The notes below the pieces were generated by a model. It was not told where the DNA came from and did no database searches. It saw only the letters and a list, made by a program, of their open reading frames with translations. DNA of 44,071 nucleotides from Oscillospiraceae bacterium. GTDB lineage: Bacteria > Bacillota > Clostridia > Oscillospirales > Oscillospiraceae. Every line of letters starts with the position of its first letter. Within the stretch, counting starts at the first letter, position 1. Position numbers and translations under genes: made by a program. Shown here one piece after another: positions 15,769-22,376 of this stretch. The DNA lies in the NCBI GenBank assembly GCA_031261745.1, contig JAISJC010000116.1, positions 1-44,071 on the forward strand, in the 5' to 3' direction.

Positions 15769-16346
15769 AGCTCCTGCTGCATTCCTGCTGCGCCCCGTGT
15801 TCCACCGTCGCGCTTGAACAGCTCGTCGAGGAGGGACACGAAATAACCGTGTTCTATTGCAATCCGAACATTTTTCCCGAAGACGAATATACGAAAAGAC
15901 TCCGCGAGCAGCACCGTCTGCTCGTTGAGTTTTCGTTTGTCTGGGCGTCGCACCGCGCGACGCGCCCCGCGATCGAGTTGATGACGTCGGACTATAATCA
16001 CGCCGATTTTGTCGCCGCCGTGCAGGGACTCGAAGAGGAACCGGAGGGCGGCGAGCGTTGCCGCAAGTGCTTCGCACTGCGCCTGCGCGAGACGGCGCGT
16101 ACGGCGAAGCAGCTCGGTTTTGACGCGCTCACGACGACGATCACAACGGGCCCGCGCAAGAGCGCGGAGGACGTGAACGCCATAGGCGAAGACGCCGCGG
16201 CCGAGTTCGGCGTTGCGTGGCTCGCGCAGGATTTCAAGAAAAAAGACGGCTACAAGCGCAGTATCGACCTGTCGAAGCAGTTTGACCTGTACCGCCAAAG
16301 TTACTGCGGCTGCGAATTTTCTATGCGAAAGGACAACCAACAATGA
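15765..16346 (+). CDS. queH: Epoxyqueuosine reductase QueH
   Basis: Last step of queuosine tRNA modification: reduces epoxyqueuosine to queuosine in the wobble position. QueH (formerly DUF208) replaces the cobalamin-dependent QueG in many anaerobes. The 193-residue product has the Cys-rich LLHSCCAPCS at 4-13 and the C-terminal SYCGCEFS, which together bind the Fe-S and metal centre, plus RCRKCFALRL in the middle. It starts at a GTG that overlaps the stop of the P-loop gene, and its own stop overlaps the galU ATG (ATGA), so the three genes form a coupled unit. Confidence 0.93.
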   Translation: MKLLLHSCCAPCSTVALEQLVEEGHEITVFYCNPNIFPEDEYTKRLREQHRLLVEFSFVWASHRATRPAIELMTSDYNHADFVAAVQGLEEEPEGGERCRKCFALRLRETARTAKQLGFDALTTTITTGPRKSAEDVNAIGEDAAAEFGVAWLAQDFKKKDGYKRSIDLSKQFDLYRQSYCGCEFSMRKDNQQ

Positions 16347-17212
16347 AGGTTACAAAAGCGGTTATTATCGCCGCGGGCTTCGGCACACGAATGCTGCCCG
16401 CGACGAAAACCGTACCGAAAGAGATGCTCCCGCTCGTGGACAAGCCCGTGATTCAATACATCGTCGAGGAGGCCGTCGCGTCGGGAATCGAGGATATTCT
16501 CATAGTCACGAACCGCGCGAAAAGCGCGATGGACGACTATTTCGACTACACGCCGGAGCTTGAAGAGCGTCTCGAACGCGCCGGAAAGTTCGAGGAACTT
16601 GCCGCCGTACGCCGCACCGCCGATATGGCGAACATCTTCTATGTGCGCCAAAAGGAGACGAAAGGCACCGGCCACGCCGTCTACCGCGCCAAGCGTTTTG
16701 TCGGCGACGAGCCGTTCGTCGTCTCGCTCGGCGACGACGTGATGATGGCCGAGGTGCCGGTTATGAAACAGCTCATTGACGCGGCGGAAAAGTACAGCTC
16801 GTCCGCCGTCGGAACGCAGCTCGTGCCGTCGGAATCCATCTCAAAGTATTCGTCGTTGAAGGTTTCCCCGCTCGAAGGGCGCATTATGCGGGTCACGGAT
16901 ATGAACGAAAAACCGCGTCCGGAGGAGAAATTCTCCGACTACGCAATCCTCGGACGTTACGTGCTGTCGAGCGAGATTTTCGACATTTTGGAGAAAACAG
17001 CACCCGGCTACGGCGGCGAGATTTGGCTGACGGACGGTCTGCGCGAGCTGTGTAAGCGCAGCCCGATGGTCGCGGTGGACTTTGACGCGCGGCGGTACGA
17101 CACCGGCAACCTGCGCGGCTTTCTCGAAGCGACGATTGACTTCGCGCTCCAATCGCCGGACGTCGGCCCGTGGTTACGGGACTTTATCCTCGGCAAAGCG
17201 AAGAAATTATGA
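16343..17212 (+). CDS. galU: UTP--glucose-1-phosphate uridylyltransferase
   Basis: Makes UDP-glucose from UTP and glucose 1-phosphate for cell-envelope glycans. The 289-residue product has the nucleotidyltransferase signature AAGFGTRMLPATKTVPKEM (about 10-28), DKPVIQYIVEEA, SLGDDVM for metal binding, and GGEIWLTDGLREL near the end, all typical of bacterial GalU. The start overlaps the queH stop. A terminator begins three bases after the stop. pgi lies just upstream of the operon, so sugar-phosphate metabolism is a shared theme. Confidence 0.96.
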   Translation: MKVTKAVIIAAGFGTRMLPATKTVPKEMLPLVDKPVIQYIVEEAVASGIEDILIVTNRAKSAMDDYFDYTPELEERLERAGKFEELAAVRRTADMANIFYVRQKETKGTGHAVYRAKRFVGDEPFVVSLGDDVMMAEVPVMKQLIDAAEKYSSSAVGTQLVPSESISKYSSLKVSPLEGRIMRVTDMNEKPRPEEKFSDYAILGRYVLSSEIFDILEKTAPGYGGEIWLTDGLRELCKRSPMVAVDFDARRYDTGNLRGFLEATIDFALQSPDVGPWLRDFILGKAKKL

Positions 17213-17214
17213 CG

Positions 17215-17239
17215 AAAGCCGCCTTCGGGCGGCTTTTTT
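17215..17239 (+). terminator. Intrinsic terminator after galU
   Basis: Stem AAAGCCGCC/GGCGGCTTT with a TTCG tetraloop, followed by a run of six Ts, immediately after galU. It separates the galU unit from the sigma factor gene. Confidence 0.94.
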
Positions 17240-17302
17240 GCGAATTTATCCCAACATTTCCCCGATTTTCGCTACTTGTATAGCGTGGTACCACAAAGGA
17301 CG

Positions 17303-18988
17303 GTGATTGCAATCAAGCTGAACGACGAGCTGATAACGCGCTACGCGAAAAAGATTATGGGCTTCGCGTACGCCAGGGCGCGGGACGTCACGGCGGCGGA
17401 GGATTTGTCGCAGGAGATTCTCGCGCAGCTGACGAACGCCCTGCGGCGACACGAGAAAATCGCCGACCTCGACGGCTTCGTGTACACGCTCTGCTGCTAC
17501 ACCTGGTCGAATTTCGTTCGCGCGAACAAAAAGCACTGGCGCAACCTCGACCTCTCCGCGCTCGCCGAGCAGCGCAGCGGTGAGGACATAGAGAGCGACG
17601 CGGAGCGCAGCGATACTGCGGAGCGGCTGCGCCGCGAGATTGCGTACCTGTCCGCGCTGCACCGAAAAATCACGCTGAGATTCTGGTTCGACGGCAGGAC
17701 GGGCGCGGAGATATCGCGCGAGCTTGGGATTCCGCAGTCCACCGTCCGCTGGCACATCGGGGAAATTAAGAATAAACTGAAAGTTGGGATAGAAATGGCA
17801 GATAATTTGAGCTATACGCCGCAAAAGCTCGTCGGAGGGCTTGACGGCAGCACCACGCCTGAACACAATATGGCGGGAATGGGCGAGGACAGGCTCGTGG
17901 ACAACATTCTCATAGTGTGCTACGGCAAGCCGCTCACCGTCGAGGAGATAGCGCGAAAGCTCTCCGTCGCGGCGGCGTATTTAGAATATCACATTGAGGA
18001 GCTTGTCTTTATGGACTACCTCAAGGTCGTGGAGAAAAACAAGTACCAGACGACGTTTTTCATCTCGCGGGAGCGGTACAGCGTGATGGAAACGCTGCAC
18101 ATCAACCGCGAGATACCGCCCTACGCCGAACGGATTTACAACGCGTTCGCCGAGCGGTACGAGCGCATACGCGATATCGGATTTTTGGGGAGCGACCTCG
18201 ACCGCGACACCGTACTGTGGGCGTTGCTTCCGCTGACGATAAGCCGGCTGTATTACGCCTCGCTTACCGCCGTGCTGGAGCGCGCGGGCAGTCACTTGGC
18301 GTATGACTTTTATCCGCACCGCAAGGACGGGTCGCAGCACTGGGTCAACACGCGAATCATCGACGACGACTGGTACGACACGCAGACGGAATTCACGGCG
18401 GAGGAAATTGCGGAGCATAAGAACTTCAAGGCCGCGGGAGTTTGGCAGAACAGCGAAGATTTGGGAGGCGGGGTGAAGGCGTACTCCGTCACCGTTATGG
18501 GACGGGGGAGAATGGACCTCGGGATAAAGCTCGAATTCCCGAACGTCGTTGAGCTTGCGCGAATCGCGCAAATAATCCGCGGCGGCGAGGAGCCGAACGA
18601 GTACGACAAGCTCATAATAGCAAATCAGGTGAAGTTAGGCTATGTGAGCGTCACGGACGGCAAGCCGAAAATGCTGATTCCGTTCTTCTCGGAGGAGGAG
18701 TACGGGCGGCTCACGGCGATTCTCGACGAGATTGCGGCGGAGCTTGGCGAGGATATGTTCGTGGAGTGCATCGAGGGCGTGGGGCGGCTGTTTGAGCCGG
18801 AAATTCCGGCGTTCCTGTCCGAGGACGAGCGGCTGTATGTGAAAACCACGCGCTTTTCGGCGGTTCACTACGCGATACTGTATATGCTTGAAAATAACGG
18901 CTTTTTGCGTTCGCCGACGGACGACGAGGCGAAGTGTCTTTGCACCGTAGTTTGGTGCGCCAAAACGGGCAATCGGTGGTTGGCATAA
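17303..18988 (+). CDS. ECF-type sigma-70 factor with long C-terminal extension
   Basis: RNA polymerase sigma factor of the extracytoplasmic-function type in its first roughly 170 residues. Region 2 includes AAEDLSQEILAQLTNALRR and DGFVYTLCCYTWSNFVRANK. Region 4 is a helix-turn-helix with GAEISRELGIPQSTVRWHIGEIK. About 390 more residues follow, where ordinary ECF factors end. That part opens with a possible second winged helix (KPLTVEEIARKLSVAAAYLE, then an EELVFMDYLKVVEK wing). The rest I cannot assign. The start is uncertain: the GTG at 17303 has AAAGGA very close to it, and an upstream TTG at 17276 is also in frame. No anti-sigma gene is adjacent. A perfect palindrome, GTGGTACCAC, lies at 17285-17294. 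Confidence 0.82.
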   Translation: MIAIKLNDELITRYAKKIMGFAYARARDVTAAEDLSQEILAQLTNALRRHEKIADLDGFVYTLCCYTWSNFVRANKKHWRNLDLSALAEQRSGEDIESDAERSDTAERLRREIAYLSALHRKITLRFWFDGRTGAEISRELGIPQSTVRWHIGEIKNKLKVGIEMADNLSYTPQKLVGGLDGSTTPEHNMAGMGEDRLVDNILIVCYGKPLTVEEIARKLSVAAAYLEYHIEELVFMDYLKVVEKNKYQTTFFISRERYSVMETLHINREIPPYAERIYNAFAERYERIRDIGFLGSDLDRDTVLWALLPLTISRLYYASLTAVLERAGSHLAYDFYPHRKDGSQHWVNTRIIDDDWYDTQTEFTAEEIAEHKNFKAAGVWQNSEDLGGGVKAYSVTVMGRGRMDLGIKLEFPNVVELARIAQIIRGGEEPNEYDKLIIANQVKLGYVSVTDGKPKMLIPFFSEEEYGRLTAILDEIAAELGEDMFVECIEGVGRLFEPEIPAFLSEDERLYVKTTRFSAVHYAILYMLENNGFLRSPTDDEAKCLCTVVWCAKTGNRWLA

Positions 18989-18998
18989 ATAACGCAGC

Positions 18999-19026
18999 AA
19001 CGCCCCGCTCTGTTGAGCGGGGCGTT
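18999..19026 (+). terminator. Terminator after the sigma factor gene
   Basis: Perfect 12-pair stem AACGCCCCGCTC/GAGCGGGGCGTT with a TGTT loop and a short T-run. It is nearly symmetric, so it could also stop the minus-strand SLH operon coming from the right. The 174 bases between it and the SLH gene hold one small perfect hairpin (GTCAGC-TTG-GCTGAC, 19143-19157) and nothing else I can name. Confidence 0.85.
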
Positions 19027-19200
19027 TACACACATTTCGGTCCTTATGACCTTTCGCCATTGCCGTCAATCATTCCGCTTAACACAAGTGTTTCTTCGGA
19101 GTTGACTTTGCACGGTTCCGGTCTGATGTGGGACCTCGTGCCGTCAGCTTGGCTGACAATCATATTATAGCCGGCGGTGCGGCGAATATGAGAGGAAATT

Positions 19201-20265
19201 TTAGGATATCCACTCGCCGTCAACACCCGGAAACCTGATGATATAGTCCGTTCCCGGCGTAAAGGAGGCGGGAATTTCCTTTGTAATGTTCTCAAAGCTC
19301 CGTTCCGCACCGGTCAGCGGCAGCACAATGCTGAACGTCATTTCCTCGACAAAGGTCGTGCCTTTCAGGTAACCGATATCGAAAAGCAGCGTCGCACTCG
19401 ACAACGCCGAACCGGTCGGCGTCAGGAGCGAGCCGGAAAACGAGAACGTCAACGCTACCTTGTTCTTGTCCGCGTCGTACGTCTGCGTATAACTCATCGC
19501 GGTAATGCTTATGGTCTGGTCAAAGTCTGCGGGATTGACCTTATCGACGCCCCAGCGGACGTTCTTACCGCCGCCGATGATTGTCTGCGGCAGCTTCGGA
19601 ATGCTCACGGTAATGCTATCCTTAATCAGTCCGACGCTCTTAACGGCTTCCGCGGTAATCGCGGACTTGTCGAGAAGCGTCTCAAACAGGGCTTTGCCTG
19701 TGTTCATATCCGTCGCCGACAGTGCGTCAAAGGACACCGCCGCCGCGTCGCCTCGCGTAAAAGCCGCCGTTTCGGCGTTGAAACGCCCGTCCGTAAAGCC
19801 CTTGGCGTCCGACAGCGTCCACGCGCTGTCCCACGCGAAATCTACGCCGGACGTGTAACCCAGCGCGCGGAGGACAAACGTGATATACTGCGTCGCCGTG
19901 ACCTGACCGGCACCGCCGAACAAGGTTTCGCTGATACCGTTTGTCAGCTTGTTGGCGTATGCGTAGCCGACGTACGGCAACGCCCATTCATCCACGTCGG
20001 TGAACGGCGTAGTCCACGCTCCCGCTTTCGCCTCCGCCTCGCGACCGAGCAGGCGGACGAGCAGCGTAACCGCCTCGGCACGCGTCGGCGCGCGATCCAG
20101 GTCGTAATTCGGCGTCCCGTCCGCGTTGTCGCCGACGCCGTTGAAAAGTCCGAGCGTGTGGAGTTTGTCGGCGGCCGTTTCCGGCTCCGTAAATACCGCC
20201 GCGGCCTGCGGCGCGAGGGTGAAAATGAGCGCGAGCGCGAGAACGGATATGAGCAGTTTTTTCAT
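19201..20265 (-). CDS. SLH-domain surface protein
   Basis: Secreted protein of 354 residues that probably binds cell-wall polymers through S-layer homology repeats. A signal peptide (MKKLLISVLALALIFTLAP, then AAAVF) is followed by two SLH-like repeats. The first carries LDRAPTRAEAVTLLVRLLG and the second FTDVDEWALPYVGYAYANK. A partly conserved third spans VSFDALSATD. The remaining roughly 150 residues are a beta-rich region of unknown role. It starts two bases after the SDR stop with a weak GGCGG site, so it belongs to the oxidoreductase operon upstream; why a wall protein sits there is unclear. Confidence 0.88.
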   Translation of the reverse strand: MKKLLISVLALALIFTLAPQAAAVFTEPETAADKLHTLGLFNGVGDNADGTPNYDLDRAPTRAEAVTLLVRLLGREAEAKAGAWTTPFTDVDEWALPYVGYAYANKLTNGISETLFGGAGQVTATQYITFVLRALGYTSGVDFAWDSAWTLSDAKGFTDGRFNAETAAFTRGDAAAVSFDALSATDMNTGKALFETLLDKSAITAEAVKSVGLIKDSITVSIPKLPQTIIGGGKNVRWGVDKVNPADFDQTISITAMSYTQTYDADKNKVALTFSFSGSLLTPTGSALSSATLLFDIGYLKGTTFVEEMTFSIVLPLTGAERSFENITKEIPASFTPGTDYIIRFPGVDGEWIS

Positions 20266-20267
20266 AT

Positions 20268-21245
20268 TTAGTCCGCCAAGCTCTTATAACCCTCGAACAG
20301 CTCGCCCTCTTTGTCGAGCAGCTCGTCGATTGTCCACGGCTCCGCGGCCTGCTTGAACAGCATTTTCGCCGATGTCGGGTCCTGGAAACGGTTGATCATA
20401 TTGCCCATCACCATAAACACCGCGCCCGAAACCTTTTCGGAGTTCGGCGAGGCGAGGTAGGTGACGAACGGCGCGACGTGTTCGGGTCCGGGCAGCTCGC
20501 CCATCTCCATATATGTCCTGCCCTCGGCGATGATGCCCTTGTCGTGAGTCTTTTTCGCGGCTTCCAGCTCATAGCTCGCGCGCGTCGCGGCGGCGGGGGC
20601 GAAGCAGTTGACGGTGATGCCGTGGGGGCGCAGCTCAATCGCGGCGGCGCGGGTCAGGCCGATAACGCCGGCGTTGGCCGCGCAGTATTCGGCGTGGGTC
20701 AGCGTGTCGCCCATAAACGCGGGGGACGCGCAGAGGATAATGCGGCCGGATTTTTGAGCTTTCATAACCGGCACGGCGTATTTCAGCGTGTGCCAGTAGC
20801 CGCGCGGCTTGACGCCGTTCACGCGGTCCCAAAGCTCGTCCGTGATGTCCTCAATCGGCGAGAAGCCGAAACCGCCCGCGACGTTGCAGAGGATATCAAT
20901 GCGGCCGTAAGTCGCGACGGTGAAGTCGATGAGCTTTTTCGCGTCTTCGAGTTTAGTGATGTCGGCGTAGCAGGGCGTCGCCTCGCCGCCCTTGGACTTA
21001 ATCAGCGCGGCGGTGGATTCCGCGTCGCCGCTCGTGCTTTCATAGCCCTTGTCGAACGTCGCGCGTTCCTCGGCGGAGAGCTTCGCGAGCTGCTCCGGCG
21101 AGACCATACTCGGTGCGGAGCCGCCGGGCTTGCGGTTGTTGGTGACGACCTTCGCGCCCTGCTCCGCGAACAGCAGCGCGATAGCGCGGCCGATGCCCTG
21201 ACCGGAACCGGTGACGAGGGCCACTTTGCCTTCAAGAATACCCAT
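20268..21245 (-). CDS. Short-chain dehydrogenase-like protein lacking the catalytic Lys
   Basis: Classical SDR fold, 325 residues. It has the dinucleotide motif TGSGQGIGRA near the N-terminus, NVAGG in the middle, the Ser in LCASPAF, and the active-site Tyr thirteen residues later. The active-site segment reads YCAANAGVIGLT, so the expected YxxxK is YxxxN: the AAC codon is clear in the sequence. About 70 extra residues at the C-terminus and an insertion after the first Rossmann unit make it longer than usual. AAGGAG precedes the ATG. It lies 15 bases after the methyltransferase-like gene, inside the OYE operon. It may be inactive, altered in chemistry, or use another base. Confidence 0.9.
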   Translation of the reverse strand: MGILEGKVALVTGSGQGIGRAIALLFAEQGAKVVTNNRKPGGSAPSMVSPEQLAKLSAEERATFDKGYESTSGDAESTAALIKSKGGEATPCYADITKLEDAKKLIDFTVATYGRIDILCNVAGGFGFSPIEDITDELWDRVNGVKPRGYWHTLKYAVPVMKAQKSGRIILCASPAFMGDTLTHAEYCAANAGVIGLTRAAAIELRPHGITVNCFAPAAATRASYELEAAKKTHDKGIIAEGRTYMEMGELPGPEHVAPFVTYLASPNSEKVSGAVFMVMGNMINRFQDPTSAKMLFKQAAEPWTIDELLDKEGELFEGYKSLAD

Positions 21246-21260
21246 AATAAATTTGCTCCT

Positions 21261-22256
21261 TTAATTGTAATAATTGCGAATCTTGTCAAAGAAATAATTG
21301 CGGACCAGCTCGTTGCGCCGCCCGAAGTCCTCCATATGCTGCGGATCAAACGGCGGCATTGCGGAGAACACGAACCCGCCACCGGGCGCGAACGCCGCGA
21401 CGTATTCGTCTACGGCGGCAATCAGCCCGTCGTCCGTCGTGAGGTCGAAATCGCGGGAAATATATTCCCACTGACCGCCGTCGGGCGTGAACTTCGCGCC
21501 GTAGGTCTGCTTGATTGCGCGTAAATCGTTCACCGCCTGCGCGGGGTTCCAGCCGGAAACGCCCATCTCAATCCAGTCGGGGATAAACGCCTCGGCGTGA
21601 CCGCAGTCGTGCTTCGTAATGCAAAGGTTATTCTCCCTTGCGAGGTCCGCGTGCTTTTTGTGGAACGGCTTAATCAGCCGTTTGTACATATCCGGCGAAA
21701 AGAACGGGTGCATAGCCGCCGCGCAGTCGTCAGACACCATATAGATGTCGGGCTTTGTATATCGAATCCTCTGCTTTGCTATCTCTATATTATATTCCGA
21801 GATGTAGTCGAGCAGCGCGTAAACCTCGTCCGGCTCCTCAAACATCGCCATAACCGCCTCCGCAAAGCCCATAAAGCTCACGAGCGTCTGGAAATACTCG
21901 CCTCCCGCGACGACGAGAGCCTGATTTTCGCGGTCGCGCCCTTCAATGGACTTCGTGTAGTATTTTTCAAAGTCAATGTTTCCGGTGCCGGGGTTTTTAA
22001 TCACGTCGCGCCACTTGGTGATATCGCGCAGGATGATGAAGTTCGGTTCGGGAATCCCGCCCATATTGAGGTCGGGTGAGCCGACATAGCGCACGCCCCA
22101 GGGCGAGAAGTTGAAGCCGTCCGGCGCGTACGTCGGCTTGAAATAGTAGTCAAGCCAAATCGTATCGGCATACGGCTCGTAGAAGGAGGGGACGAAATCA
22201 GGAATTTCGCCCCTCAGCACGCGCAGATAGTTTTCTTTTGGGGTCAGTGTTGACAT
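21261..22256 (-). CDS. Uroporphyrinogen decarboxylase-family protein, methyltransferase-like
   Basis: TIM-barrel protein of the UroD/MtaA superfamily, 331 residues. The family includes haem-pathway decarboxylases and zinc-dependent methyltransferases that move methyl groups between corrinoid proteins and thiols or other acceptors. A zinc-type motif HDCGH (about 215-219) supports the methyltransferase branch. However, no cysteine follows it, so the third ligand of the MtaA pattern H-x-C-xn-C is missing. PDIYMVSDDCAAAMHPFFSP is also typical of this branch. AGGAGGT precedes the ATG. No other haem genes are present. Its place between an old yellow enzyme and an SDR suggests catabolism of an unsaturated or methoxylated compound; this is inference. 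Confidence 0.85.
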   Translation of the reverse strand: MSTLTPKENYLRVLRGEIPDFVPSFYEPYADTIWLDYYFKPTYAPDGFNFSPWGVRYVGSPDLNMGGIPEPNFIILRDITKWRDVIKNPGTGNIDFEKYYTKSIEGRDRENQALVVAGGEYFQTLVSFMGFAEAVMAMFEEPDEVYALLDYISEYNIEIAKQRIRYTKPDIYMVSDDCAAAMHPFFSPDMYKRLIKPFHKKHADLARENNLCITKHDCGHAEAFIPDWIEMGVSGWNPAQAVNDLRAIKQTYGAKFTPDGGQWEYISRDFDLTTDDGLIAAVDEYVAAFAPGGGFVFSAMPPFDPQHMEDFGRRNELVRNYFFDKIRNYYN

Positions 22257-22272
22257 AGCGACCTCCTATGTA

Positions 22273-22359
22273 GCTCGCGCAAAGCGCGAGCCGCCGCGAA
22301 GCGGCGTGAATCTCGGCGGGCAAAGCCCGCCGAGTTCCCGCAGGCAGGCTGCACCTGCC
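22273..22359. repeat. Array of four tandem hairpins in an operon spacer
   Basis: Four perfect inverted repeats lie end to end between the OYE gene and the methyltransferase gene. They are GCTCGCGC-AAA-GCGCGAGC (22273-22291), CGCCGC-GAA-GCGGCG (22292-22306), CTCGGCGGGC-AAA-GCCCGCCGAG (22312-22334) and GGCAGG-CTGCA-CCTGCC (22343-22359). Three share the same design of a GC-only stem with a three-base A-rich loop. There is no T-run, so they are not intrinsic terminators. They may protect or process the OYE message, or be a mobile REP-like element. Confidence 0.85.
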
Positions 22360-22376
22360 GAGGAACATTTAGTTTA

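Noticed and set aside
17281-17300. T-box-like GGTACC sequence before the sigma factor
   Set aside because: Only the short palindrome matches. There is no upstream stem structure, antiterminator or aminoacyl-tRNA synthetase gene.
19027-19200. A possible small gene or gene remnant on the minus strand reaching into the SLH gene end
   Set aside because: An open frame exists (19044-19310), but it overlaps the SLH coding end, has no convincing start site and resembles nothing I recognise.
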